Counted from the stretch's first letter, positions 23,301 through 33,340 are shown. The stretch is 64,000 nucleotides of DNA from Hymenopus coronatus (GCA_030762935.1 CM060900.1:403333632-403397631); one strand, 5' to 3'. A program made the numbers and translations. Notes: generated by a model not told the origin, from the letters alone.

Positions 23301-23754
23301 ATTTTGATGCTAGAAACTTCAGTTTTGTAAACACATCAAGGGTATAAAGAGATGGTGTTCTGAATTTCATTTCTCTAACTCTTAATAGTTTTTGTCATTA
23401 AAATTTTTGCTTTAAAATCCACCTTGTCCTGCAGTTTTTTAATAAAATTTGGCCATACCATAGAAGCACATACAAAAGCTTTACGATCAGATTTTTTTTA
23501 TCTTGATTACAAACAGAGAAAAAAATTACATCCATTGTAAAAGCAAAATTTCTTTGTTTTACTTCTGAATGCATTTTATGTTTTATATCAAAAAGTAATG
23601 CTGTAATAATAAGTCTGATGTGTTACATTCATAATTTTCTCTAGCTGTTCCACAAGTATAATGTTCTTACAAAAGATTATTCTTTTATCTATGGCATGCT
23701 AATCTAGAAAAACATTAGCAGAATTGGTCTTATTACTTGTTTCCTTGTCAGTAG
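23301..23754. other. Unassigned non-coding DNA
   Basis: AT-rich, no recognised feature; may contain the 5' end of the piggyBac copy. Confidence 0.35.
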
Positions 23755-24430
23755 AAGGGAAATAATAGAATACATTATGCTGAAGTGATATTCAAATCTT
23801 TTAAAATCCGTTTGCTATGTTAAACAATTGAGGTTCGATTCGCTATGCATGGTCTCATTTAAGAAAAGTTTATTAGCTTGAAACTGAAACTAATAACAAT
23901 GAATATCTCGAAAACAGTCAACTCTACATGAAAAACGTATATGACATATATTATATGCTTTAACGAGGTCTACAATTTTTGCGCAGTAACTTTTTATCTA
24001 TCTTTTGCAGTTTTAACCATTATGCAAATTTCTACCAAAATCAGTCAGAATAAAGAGGTCTTCAGAGGTTATTCCCAGAAAGTTCAAAACATACATTTGA
24101 TTTGCTATGTGAACACCTTTAATATACAGCATTTTAATCAAAATTGTTATAGCCATTTTTGAGAAAATCAAATTTTTTTAAAAATGTTCCATGTAAAGGG
24201 CTCTGGGTGGTGCATCTTGAAAATCTTTGGGTTGCATCCTTGGATGATACTAAACTTGAATACCAAATTGACATCGTTTTGAGCTATGCCATCCAGACAC
24301 ACAGAACTTTTTCTAAAAATGCCTTTTTGGGACCCCAGGGACCTCAAACCATAAATATCCAGTGAAATCTCGGCATCAAATTTTTGAATGGAATACAATA
24401 CCTTCACTATCCACTATGTACATTGTACAT
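23755..24430 (+). repeat. Interspersed repeat R, longest copy
   Basis: Reference copy for the blocks at 1,935-2,400, 3,640-3,800 and 3,830-4,420. Shared landmarks include ATATCTCGAAAACAG, TTTTTGCGCAGTAAC, CAGAATAAAGAGGTC, GGTTATTCCCAGAAAGTTCA, TTCCATGTAAAGGG and AGTGAAATCTCGGCATCAA. No protein is encoded. It may be a non-autonomous element; ends are not defined. Confidence 0.55.
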
Positions 24431-25218
24431 ACAGGCTAGAGAAAAAAAAATCCCATACTTAAGATTTGTTAACCATAGTTTTTGGAAGATTCAAATATTC
24501 AGCTTGTTGGCATGTATTTTGTGGTTCGCATTAAGTTTTGAACAAGTGGAAATGTCAAAAATTAAAGTCTAAAAAATGATTAACCCGATCAAGGATACCC
24601 AAAAATGCAGGTGAAGTGATAAAAAGAAAAAATATTTTGGTCTTTTAGAGTACAAAACACGGATCATACCTGTATGTTCAACTCTCACATAACATGCCTT
24701 AACCTGCACAGCCATTTAGACATATGATAACTGTAGCAGTATCTGATCTTATAATGCTGAGTAATGCTACTAGTGATTTATTTTAATATAATAAAATGGT
24801 TAAATCTAATTACGGCAATTTGCATATGCCACAGGTTTTAAAACTTTGCATACCCGTACTTCAATGTGTCTAGAATGTTTTCATAAAGGCATATTTTTAC
24901 TGAAAATTTCAGCTACCACCCCGTTTAATTCATTTCATCAGTTATAAATATTTTCCAGCAGTCAAGTACATCTTTGTCTTGATGTGCTTCATGGGTAACA
25001 TCTGACAATCTAGTGAGTAGACTCTGCAAACTTGTTCTATTTATACCTCTGGGTTCAGAATAATTTCATCACTTTGTATTTCCATTCCTTCCTAAGCAGA
25101 ATAGAGTATTTCTAATGACAGGTTCATCTTTTGTGCCACCTTCCTCTGTCGGAATTATCTTTTCTTCTCTTGGGTGGCAAAATGAAATAAATGAATTTTT
25201 ATTTATGCATGCTCTTTA
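24431..25218. other. Unassigned AT-rich non-coding DNA
   Basis: No recognised gene, repeat or RNA. Confidence 0.4.
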
Positions 25219-25482
25219 ACTACTGTGATTCTCTGCATCCCATTACATGTTGGGCATGAAAGACTGCTTAATTTTGTTCAGAGGCCTCTTTATCATCCTA
25301 GAGATTCTTAAGCGCCGTAAATTTACGGCACGGGACCAACGGTTTTACTACCCTTTCAAAGGAAGTCATGCTAACGATTTATACGCCCGAAAAAATCCAT
25401 GTCGTCCGCCGGCTTTGAACCCACGACCATGGGTACAAGAGGCAATAACTACATCACGGAGGGCGACCTCGGGTGGCAAATC
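25219..25482 (-). repeat. tRNA-derived SINE, family C, copy 2
   Basis: On the minus strand the head reads TGCCTCTTGTACCCATGGTC then GTGGGTTCAAAGCC (B box). The 3' half, complement of TGCATCCCATTACATGTTGG and TTCAGAGGCCTC, matches the plus-strand copy at 2,555-2,815. Confidence 0.75.
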
Positions 25483-25489
25483 ATCTATT

Positions 25490-26410
25490 GTCCTTTTCAC
25501 ATGTTTCGTCCATTTGCCCTCCCTTGACATAGTCACTCTGTAGTAAACTTAGAGCCGATTCTTAGTTGCTAGTTGCTTACATCATACGTCTTGTGGGTTC
25601 CGGACAAAGTAGAAAGGACTCCAGTGGATGCAAATGCTGAAATTCGCAACACGTGTAACCACAATAATGACGGCTTATCAAAAGACCTACAATACATTGT
25701 CAATCAAAAAGATAATGAGAGCGGCGGCCTTTTAAGTCAAAGGCCGAAAAGCGTGCGGGGAAAAACAGAGGACTGCCGATTTCTGGATGCACTGCGACCG
25801 ACAATGGGTTAAAGTGCGTGCCGTAAGCGCGACAAGTAAGGGAGAGTGCCCGACTAAATTGTGCTACGTCTAGAATTCCCTCTGGGATCAAAACATATGC
25901 AACATAATTCTATTCCGTATTAATATAGGTCGCAATAAAGTTCATACAGAATAGAAATACTGAAGTAGGTAGCAGAATAGAAATAACCACTAGAACATAA
26001 GTGAAACTAAAATACGAAGCAAGAGTAAACGAATGGCTAATGCAAGACTTGCCTTTGAAATAATAACTTCAAACTAATGTTTTGTTGCCTATCTAGTGTG
26101 GTTATTGGTATAAACTTGGAAAAATTTAAGTTTTATTTCAAATGTTAGGACCCAAACAATGTGGGAGCGAAGCACAACAATACAAAATAACTAATGCTTG
26201 TCAATTACTACTATATTCACACGTCAGTCTACTAAGGGAGAAATATGGTAGCCAAAGTGATTATTGCATGAATGCGGATATGTCAAAGCCAGAAAAGTTT
26301 ATTGTTGTTGAGCATCATGTAAATATACTGCCAAGACGCCATTTTGCAATTACAATTTTGCACGTTTCTAATTTTACATAATAAAAAAATGCATTGTACG
26401 TCACACTTAC
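25490..26410. other. Unassigned DNA beside the host exon, partly GC-richer
   Basis: About 25,560-25,890 is richer in G+C and CpG than its surroundings and has overlapping open frames on both strands (25,573-25,812 and 25,891-25,700), which I cannot identify. On the model below this is inside the first intron of the KDM5-like gene. Confidence 0.35.
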
Positions 26411-26617
26411 TTCTGGAGGAATGATTTTACATATTCCAGCCTGTTCTGCGATGGGTCTAATTTGACGAATGTACACTAAAGGATCCTTGAATTCATCTTT
26501 ACTTGGACGAAACTCTGGAGCTGCAGGTGGAACATTAAAACAATACTCAGGTAAAACAAACGGAGTCTTTTCTGAAGATCCACTTTTGCCTGCTCCTTTA
26601 TCAGCCTTAGCAGCCAT
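26411..26617 (-). CDS. KDM5: First coding exon of a KDM5/Lid-like histone H3K4 demethylase (JmjN domain)
   Basis: The exon starts at ATG 26,617-26,615 ([17 protein letters not shown]) and encodes 69 residues. It has [18 protein letters not shown] followed by [18 protein letters not shown], the JmjN signature (PP.AP.F.P...EF.DPL.YI.KIRPIAE..GICKI) of KDM5 proteins. KDM5 enzymes remove methyl groups from histone H3 lysine 4 in the nucleus. The exon ends IIPPE at a consensus donor (GAA|GTAAGTG, 26,410) where the family would continue W.PPF. The next exon is not visible on the minus strand down to base 1, so the first intron is probably over 26 kb. I chose the inner Met because the upstream frame (MTLITECSL) has no family likeness. 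A retrocopy is unlikely because the donor is intact. JARID2 is the alternative JmjN family. Confidence 0.8.
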
Positions 26618-26815
26618 TATAAACTCAAAAATAGTCAAACTGCATTCAGTAATTAAAGTCACAGACTAACACACCCATTCATCTAGCACCTCAATTTCCA
26701 CACAGCCTCCACTTCAAACATGTCTGACCGTCACTGAAGTTAACACTCTTAAATCTAATACAGCCTCTCTAATCAGTTCTGCCAGCTCTTTCAAATGAAA
26801 TAGCTAAAGGTCTTA
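26618..26815 (-). promoter_or_regulatory. Likely 5' UTR and upstream region of the KDM5-like gene
   Basis: This is the only non-repetitive sequence directly upstream of the first coding exon before the SINE pair begins. I see no clear TATA box. Assignment is by position only. Confidence 0.3.
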
Positions 26816-27010
26816 AAAGATCGTGGGTTCGAGTCCCGCCTTGGGCATGGATGTTATATGTTTGTAAAAGAAACAATAAAACCAGTAAACCAGTAATCAG
26901 TAAAACCTACGGGGGGAAATGTAAATAGGGATACAGTACCGGAGTCCTGATCAGACTCCGTTACTGTTTAAAAAGAAGAGAGGAAAAAAAAAAAAAAAAA
27001 AAAAAAAAAA
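26816..27010 (+). repeat. tRNA-derived SINE, family D, copy 1 (5'-truncated)
   Basis: Starts at a B box (CGTGGGTTCGAGTCCCGC), followed by ATAAAACCAGTAAACCAGTA, CCTACGGGGGGAAATGTAAA and the hairpin GGAGTCCTGATCAGACTCC, then TTACTGTTTAAA and a long A-rich tail ending at 27,010. Confidence 0.85.
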
Positions 27011-27232
27011 GCTTTGGTGCTTCGTGGGCAGGGGATCGTGGGTTCGAGTCCCGCGTTGGGCATGGGTGTTATATGTTTGTGCAATGTGTATATGTTTGCA
27101 AAAGAAACAGTAAAACCAGTAAACCAGTAATCAGTAAAAACCTACGGGGGGAAATGTAAATGGGGATACAGTGCCGGAGTCCTGACCAGACTCCGTTACT
27201 GTTTAAAAAAATAAAGAAAGAAAAAAAAACAA
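27011..27232 (+). repeat. tRNA-derived SINE, family D, copy 2 (tandem with copy 1)
   Basis: Begins immediately after the A tail of copy 1 with GCTTTGGTGCTTCGTGGGCA and the same B box, AACCAGTAAACCAGTAATCA, CGGGGGGAAATG, hairpin and TTACTGTTTAAA, with a weak A-rich tail. It carries an extra ATGTGTATATGTTTG segment. Confidence 0.85.
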
Positions 27233-27367
27233 GGTTTATTATAGTGCAGATTTATTTTCACAATAATTATACGATGTAGCCACCAAACATAAATTCATAA
27301 AGGTAATTCTGCGCGACGATTATATTAATTTTGACAAGCGCTAAATGACGTAACAACTTAAAGCAGT

Positions 27368-27490
27368 TGTGGAATACCATGGCTGGAGAACCTGGAGAAA
27401 ACACGGCCCTGCACCGCTTTGTCCACCACAGATCGCACATGTCGGGACGAACCTTAGTGAGAGGCGAGTGTTGAAATCCGCTCGCCCACA
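27368..27490 (-). repeat. SINE family B, internal fragment
   Basis: GGAGAAAACACGGCCCTGCA, CCGCTTTGTCCACCACAGAT and GTGAGAGGCGAGTG match the complements of the SINE B copies at 56,624-56,852 and 40,721-40,951. Both ends are missing or altered. Confidence 0.7.
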
Positions 27491-27737
27491 GCGCGGCCCC
27501 AAAGTTCGGAAGAAAAATCACAAAGGAAAACACCACTTTTGCAGACTAGCTCCCCCAGAAAGACTATATAAGTACCATTCGTAAGAGGAGGAGGCCCTAT
27601 CCCTTCAAGGACATGTCGGCTATTCATTCATTCACTCGCTGGATCATAGCCATTATATATGTGCACAGAATATATTAGAGACACAAAATCCAAAACATAC
27701 ATAACATTAAAATAAGAACTGAACTTTCCTGGCGACG
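27491..27737. other. Unassigned spacer with a TATATAA-like element
   Basis: Contains ACTATATAAGTACCATTCG near 27,564-27,582, similar to the TATA region of the Penelope-like repeats, but without a nearby CCAAT box or hammerhead-like core. Nothing else recognised. Confidence 0.3.
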
Positions 27738-27845
27738 TATTAATTCAAAATCTTCTCGGGCTTCTAGCCAGGTAAAAGCTTGGCTTGACACCAACGTTTT
27801 GAAGAAGTGCATCTTCCTCGTCTTCAGGGTGAACTGATGGTTTGA
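27738..27845 (-). mobile_element. Left Penelope-like terminal repeat, downstream half
   Basis: On the minus strand: TCAAACCATCAGTTCACC, core box CTGAAGA, a stem GAGGAAG...CTTCTTC, then AAAACGTTGGTGTCAAGCCA and TACCTGGCTAGAAG. The second core box reads AAAAC instead of GAAAC, so this hammerhead-like motif is mutated. The upstream half (TATA, CCAAT) is at 33,260-33,340, separated by a 5.4-kb LINE inserted within TCAAACCATC. It matches the right copy at 37,669-37,778 in inverted orientation. Confidence 0.7.
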
Positions 27846-27963
27846 TTTTTTTTTTTTTCGAGTGGAGTGGAAAAACCCAATCTACAGGCGACAGAGGGGA
27901 TAGCTCTGCCAAGTGTGGGGATCGCCCTAAACTGGTAATACCCACTAAAAAACCACTCCACCG
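27846..27963 (-). repeat. Terminal stem module of LINE 1 (3' end)
   Basis: On the minus strand: CCGGTGGAGTGGTTTTTTAG ... TTTTTCCACTCCACTCG then poly(A). The two sides GTGGAGTGG and CCACTCCAC can pair. The same module, with changed but still complementary stems, ends the copies at 33,341-33,464, 34,001-34,116 and 35,986-36,142. Confidence 0.75.
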
Positions 27964-28149
27964 GAGAGAATTCGGGTGTAGGAATGCTGCAGTACCGCTT
28001 GTTGCACCTGCGGATTCAAGGAGCGGGTGTTATGGCTAGCCAAAGGCCATAGCCAGGAGAGAGTGAGGGCCAGGACGCAAACATGACCGGAGCCCTGATT
28101 GCGCCCTTGGAAGATTTGTGGTGAGGAATATGTACATATTGTGTGTGTA

Positions 28150-28405
28150 TATATATCTGCAGCCCTGTAACAAAAGGACGTAGTCAGTATAACATTTTCT
28201 GCCCTTTCGGGTAAAGTCGTTGGTATATTTCGTATGTCTGCAGCCCTGTAACATAAGGACATAGTCATTTAGATATTTCATTTTGGTATAAATTCTAAGC
28301 TAGTTATATTTTTACAACTACTGCTGCCCTGTCTGGCGAAGTCATTCGTTATTAGTTGTGTTCAACCCTTTAACTAGAGAGGGCGTTGTCATTTAGCAGA
28401 GACAT
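28150..28405 (-). repeat. Hairpin-like repeats in the LINE 1 3' UTR
   Basis: On the minus strand five short blocks share GACTAYGTCC or GACTTCGCC followed within about ten bases by AGGGC(T/A)GC: near 28,170, 28,205, 28,250, 28,340 and 28,390. GCC and GGC parts could pair within each block. Confidence 0.5.
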
Positions 28406-28410
28406 CGTTG

Positions 28411-28471
28411 GTTTCTCATGGACTTAGTGGTCACCCATCCAAGTGATGGCCATGCCCAATGCTGCTTTACC
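28411..28471 (-). ncRNA. 5S rRNA-like segment in the LINE 1 3' UTR
   Basis: Minus-strand AAAGCAGCATTGGGCATGG then ACTTGGATGGGTGACCACT corresponds to 5S rRNA from about residue 50 to 98 (AAGCAGCGTCGGGC... TTGGATGGGTGACCGCC). This is the span of the internal control region (A box, intermediate element, C box) bound by TFIIIA. It is not a 5S gene: the terminal stem of 5S is absent. It lies in sense orientation, about 190 bases after the ORF2 stop. Confidence 0.65.
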
Positions 28472-28657
28472 TGTAATAAAACACTTATTCTAATTACTTA
28501 CATTCTATTATCTAAATACCAGAGAAGGTCCGTTAGTGGTCTGCCAGGTCGCTGTAGAGTGGGGGTCCCTCAAACCCCCGGATCCGCCTTGACTCAGAAA
28601 GTAAGGACTTCAAGGGCCACCAAACTAATGTCGTAGACACATTCATGGGTAATTTTA

Positions 28658-31404
28658 TTATGGAATTCTTACTAGCGATTCTAGATATTCTTGTATATTT
28701 AAATCGGGTTCCCCCAGGCCGAGGGTTCTGTCAAATAGAGAGAGCGGTCTCTTGTGTTTGTTATTTTCTGCTTCATAGGTGCCTAGTTCTTGTATTAGTT
28801 CATTGTTGTTTCTTGCTTTACGCTTATACAGGTTGTAACTTTGGCTTTTTATGAACTGCTCAATTGAATGCAGTTTTAGCTCCTCATGAAGGAGATAAGC
28901 CGGCGCTACTGGGGGTTGTTTGGCAATTATTCTAATTATTCTATTCTGGAGTGTTTGTAATTTATGTATGTGCGTTTTTGCAGCGTAGCCCCATACAGGG
29001 GATGCGTACGTAATGATCGTTCTTATTAGCGTTTTATATAGGGTAATTCCCATGTTTAATTTTAATTGGCTGTTGAGATTGATGATGGGATATAGTCTGT
29101 TTAGTTGACCATTAGCCTTGGCTCTGACCTTAGCTATATGCCTACTCCAGGTTAGGCCTTGGTCCATGACAAGACCTAAGTAGGTCACTTGGTCTTTCCA
29201 CTCGATAATTTCGCCTTGGTAGTTAAGTGGTTGTAGCAAGTTTCTGCCTTTACGGTGCTGTATTCTTTTAGTGAAGACTATAGCCAGTGTCTTCCTCGCA
29301 TTTACTTTAATTCTCCACTTCTTGAACGATGGTTCAAGTGAGTCTAAAGCATTTTGTAGGCGTAAGTGTATTATTCGTGTCTGAGTGGATTGTGTGGTTA
29401 TAGCAGTGTCATCTGCGTATATGTACTTGTTGGTTCTTACCAATTCTGGCATGTCGTTTATGTATAAATTGAACAATGTTGGTCCCACTATACTTCCTTG
29501 TGGAACTCCTGCTCGGATTTGTTTGGAGCTTGAGACTGCGTCCTCTACTGAGGTGTGAAATCGTCGTTCATAGAGGTAGTCCCTAATTAGGGCTATAGCA
29601 GTGTCAGGAATTTCGTAGTCTTTCAGTTTTCTGAGTAGCCCTGCATGCCATACTTTATCGAAGGCACGTTCAATAGCTAAATAGAGGGCACCTGTCGATT
29701 TGTTTGTGTTGAACCCTTTGGTGATTTGCTCCGTCATTCTTAACAGTTGTAGTGTAGTAGAATGGTGAGCTCGAAATCCGAACTGTTTGGGTATAAGTAT
29801 ATTTTGTTTGTGCAGGTGTGAATTTATTCGCTTCAGTATCACTTTTTCTAATACCTTGCTCATCGTATTTAATAGGCTGATCGGCCTGTAGTTGATTGGT
29901 AGTGCTAGATTTTTGTTTACTTTTGGGAAAAGTAGGATTTTTGCCTCTTTCCATTCAGGTGGAAACCTGCCATGTTCGAGCGTGTGGTTGAATATTTTGG
30001 CAAGCAATGTTACTGCCCTTTTGGGTAAATTCTTTAGTACCACATTTGGTATCTTGTCTGGGCCTGGTGCTTTTCTTGCTGGCAGGTGTTTTATAATCCA
30101 GCTTATTTCTCCCGCATTTGTTTTTCGCAATTTGTTGTGTGTTCTTCTCTGACCTAAGATTTGGGCTTCGTCTTCGACTTCTTGAATGAAATCGTCTTGC
30201 CCGTTCGCGGGATTGGGAGAGAATACCTCCTCTAAAGTGACCGCAAACGCTTCGGCCTTAGCCTAGGGGGTCTCTGCTACGGTGTTATTAATTTGTAGTG
30301 GCGGTATATTTGTGCGTGTGCGCGTTAAGCATTTCGCAATTCGCCATACTGTGTTTTGTTGGGGGTTGAGACTTTCGAGTGTGTCGTTCCATTGATTTCT
30401 AATGTAAGTCCTGGCCTTGTTAATTGCTAGTTCGCGCGCATGATGATATTCTGTTCGATGTATTAGATTTCTAGTTCTCTGCCATTTACGCCTGGCTTTA
30501 TTTTGAGCTTTTTGCATCTCTTTTACAACTTGGGGATATTTGGCATTAATCGTGAATTGTCTTTTTAAGGGTACGCATGTATCAATAGTTGTGCTTATGG
30601 CCAGTTCTAGTTTTTGGATCGCTTCGTCCTGTTCTTCGTTCGTGTTAATTTGGAGTTCTGGTAGGCAGAGATCTACCGTAACCTTGAACTCTTCCCAGTC
30701 CACCTTATTGAAGTTGTATCTTAAGGGTTCTGGTTTTGGCCTGAAGGGAGCATTGACTGTCAAGAGTACAGGTAGATGGTCTGATGTCAGCTCCTGCAAT
30801 ACGTTTACATCCAGGTCAAAGGGGATATTATTTAATAGGGCAATGTCCAGAATGTATGGTGTATGATTGGGCATATGTGGTACGAAGGTTGGCTCGTCTG
30901 GGCCTGTGATTAGATAATTTGTGCTATTTATGTGGTTAAGTAACTTAGTTCCTTGTGCATTAGTATTTGCGCAGTTCCAAATTTGGTGTTTACAATTGTA
31001 ATCTCCTGCTGCAATTACTCTATGCCCTAGTTGCATGATTTTGTCAATGTCATCTGTGTCTACCTCCCCTGGGGGATTGTATACTGACACTATGACAATT
31101 TCAGTGTTTCGAATAAAAATTTTATTGCTGTTGCTTCAGCGTGAGTCAATATTGGGGAATTAATCTGGTTGTGTTCTACGCTTGTGTGAATGGCTACCGC
31201 AATCCCCCCTCCCATACGGTCTCAATCATTTCTGTATACACGGTATCCGGGGATGGACAGACGGTCTTTGTGATTTATATGGGTTTCCGTTAATAATGCA
31301 ATGTGAATTGAGTGTGTTTGTAATAGATCCGTTAAATCCTTAACCTTTTTGCGTATGCCGTTGCAATTCCATGTGATTATTCTCAATGTGTCTAAATTAG
31401 CCAT
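28658..31404 (-). pseudogene. LINE 1 ORF2: endonuclease and reverse transcriptase
   Basis: ATG at 31,404. The APE-type endonuclease starts ITWNCNGIRKK, has LLTETHI, then an in-frame TGA after GYRVYRND, MGGGIAVAIH, a one-base loss near 31,115, VIAAGDYNCKHQIWN and SDHLPV. An in-frame TAG at 30,263-30,265 precedes the RT frame (30,130-28,658) with APGPDKIPNVVLKN, NYRPISLLNTMSKVLEK, FGFRAHHSTTLQ, GVPQGSIVGPTLFN and YIYADDTAI. Motif A reads LAIERAFD where LDVERAFD is expected, so a catalytic Asp is replaced by Ala. Total about 915 residues, the usual size for Jockey ORF2. There is no RNase H domain. Confidence 0.9.
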
Positions 31405-32939
31405 GAACGTGTTTATCGAGCAAATCTACAAGGTGTAACAGGACGTGGGTAAGGTTGAGCGCTGTGGTGCTATTTGCCATACTTCTAACCGCAGAGCTCT
31501 GCCTTACCAGTAGTGTTTGTGTTATATGCATTGATGTTTTATTTACTGGCACGCCCAATGTGCTTATGAGTTGTGCCGATACCACGCTGAAGGCTTCAGC
31601 TTCCTCTACTGGATTTACCGATTCGGCGAGTGACTTTGCTGCTGGGGGAGGCCCAGCAGCCTGTTTTAAGGGACCTGCTTTCTGCTTTTGTGGTTGTTTA
31701 CGGGGGGGGGTCGCTCTTCCCTGATTGGTTCCACCTCAGCGCGTGGCTGAGGTTCCCCAACTGCAGAGTGGTTCTCTATGGGGGCTGCGCGTTTTCGGCC
31801 TTTGCTATTCCTGGTGAACCACTCTGAGCTTGTATGTGAAGCAGCCTCGGGGGGAGCTGGCGTTCTTCCTACCCTTGGGGGTCTAGGAGGCTGCTCTCGC
31901 GTGGATTTTCTACATGCTGCGTTATATGTGGAGCAACCGCGCCAAGTTGCCCCATGGCCCTTAGCGCCACATAAAACGCATGTACGTTCCATAGGTGGAA
32001 TTGTGCATATACCTGAGTAGTGGGGTCCTGTACACTTAGCGCAGATCGGGGTTGGGGACCTACATTCTAGCTTCACGTGCCAGAGCTGCTGGCATCGTGA
32101 GCACTGTTTGGGCTCTGCGATCGACCTATAAGCTTCTACCCTGACTCTAAGGTACGCCAAATATCTGAGGTCCAGAATTTTCCTATTCTCCAGTGTATCC
32201 TGCAATTCTATCAAGAACATGGGCAGGGGAGTCCTATCTCTTTTGCGCCTTCGCATCTGTACGGCCCTAATGGCCTTGAAACCGCACATAGCCAGGTCTT
32301 CTATTACCTCTTCCCCGGTGAGCTGGGCGTACAGCCCCTTAATCACAAAAAGTGCAGTTCTTTCTTCGGGGTGTGCTATTAGATAATGCTGTACGCCGTT
32401 GTCTTTCAGATATTTCACCATCAATTGGTAATCACTGAGACAGAACGACTTTATGGCAAAGTCACCGGAGACACGCGTCTGTTCAGCAAGAAGTTTGTGA
32501 GTTAGTGGGAGTTTGTTAAGCTGTTTCATTAGTTTGTGGAATTTCGCGGCCTGGTTTCTGCTAATAAATATTGCCGCCAAGTTTGACCTCTCTACCAGCA
32601 TAGCGGAGGGTGGTGTCGTGTGTGCTGAGGTTGAGGGGGGTGATGGGTTTGGTCCGGCTGGGGAGGGAGTCACAGAAGAGGTTTCATTAGGTTTATCCTG
32701 GGGTGTTGGGCTAGAAGGAGTGATGGTGTCAGGTTCAGAGGTTGGAGGGGGTGCGTTAGGAGGTAAGGTTTTTGGGTTCGAAGCGGTTTTTGGAGGAGAA
32801 TAAGAAGAAGGAGTAGTGGTTTTAGGCTTAGAAGCCGGTGGAGAAGGCGGGAAGGAGCCGAGGATTTGGATTTGGTCCTAGTGGTCATGGTGGGAGATAC
32901 AGGTTTGGTGGTCGAAGTAGTCCTACCTGTCTTTGCCAT
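31397..32939 (-). pseudogene. LINE 1 ORF1: gag-like nucleic acid-binding protein
   Basis: Starts MAKTGRTTSTTKPVSPTM, then a shift near 32,875 enters a Pro/Ser/Thr-rich region and the long frame 32,673-31,666. It carries three zinc knuckles: CSRCQQLWHVKLEC (CX2CX4HX4C), CAKCTGPHYSGIC (CX2CX3HX4C) and CVLCGAKGHGATWRGC. A second shift in the run of C near 31,705 is needed to read QKQKAGPLKQAAGPPPAAKS through to the stop at 31,397, overlapping the ORF2 start. Jockey ORF1 proteins bind element RNA in ribonucleoprotein particles. About 512 residues. Confidence 0.85.
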
Positions 32940-33259
32940 AGCTAGAAGAAAATAGCAAATATTATTAGGCATTAAGGTGATGAAGAGAGAAGTTTAAAGA
33001 TTATAAAGAGAAAAATATATAGTAGAAGAGAAAGAACAGTTAGCGAGCGCTGAAAAGCACGGGGAAATAGAGGGTTGGACCTCGGAGAGGCGCTTAAGCT
33101 AGTCTTGCGACTGCTTGCTGTAACCTTATTCCCCTACCTGTCTAAGCTGCGGTAGTGCAATGCTCTGAGAGCTTTAGGCTTTGGTTGCTAGAACCGCGGC
33201 AATGCCGAGCCGAAGCCTTTGGTTAAAAACCACGGCAATGGCGAGCCGTTCCAGCGGTG
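32940..33259 (-). promoter_or_regulatory. LINE 1 5' UTR with a 36-bp tandem repeat
   Basis: From the 5' end two units of about 36 bp follow each other (minus strand): GGCTCGCCATTGCCGTGG... and GGCTCGGCATTGCCGCGG..., both ending AACCAAAG (33,176-33,247). Jockey elements carry internal Pol II promoters in the 5' UTR; repeat units there are plausible regulatory sequence, but this is inference. Confidence 0.5.
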
Positions 33260-33340
33260 GATGGTTTGAGCTTGCGGAGACTGGTATTTATAGAGCTGGG
33301 ATGAAATTAACATCTGATTGGTTCGCGTGATATTATGGCT
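33260..33340 (-). promoter_or_regulatory. Left Penelope-like repeat, promoter half
   Basis: On the minus strand: CGCGAACCAATCAGATG (CCAAT box near 33,318-33,325), CTCTATAAATACCAG (TATA box near 33,285-33,295), then TCTCCGCAAGCTCAAACCAT up to the LINE 1 insertion point. It is identical by eye to 36,143-36,220 in this part. Confidence 0.7.

Larger units (their letters stand above)
27846..33259 (-). mobile_element. Near full-length Jockey-type LINE (LINE 1)
   Basis: A 5.4-kb insertion flanked by GATGGTTTGA at 27,836-27,845 and 33,260-33,269. In minus-strand order it has a 5' UTR with a tandem repeat, ORF1 with three zinc knuckles, ORF2 with endonuclease and RT, a 3' UTR with a 5S rRNA-like segment and hairpin repeats, a terminal stem module and a poly(A) tail. 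ORF1 and ORF2 would overlap by a few bases (ATGGCTAA at 31,404-31,397). It is inactive through frameshifts, two stops in ORF2 and loss of an RT Asp. Confidence 0.88.

Noticed and set aside
22909..23307. 132-codon plus-strand frame
   Set aside because: It is antisense to the piggyBac transposase, which explains the region much better.
25573..25891. Overlapping frames on both strands in a GC-richer block
   Set aside because: No family motif on either strand, so I list it only as unassigned.
28658..32803. Plus-strand frames of 60-108 codons across the LINE 1 region
   Set aside because: They are antisense shadows of the ORF1 and ORF2 genes on the minus strand.
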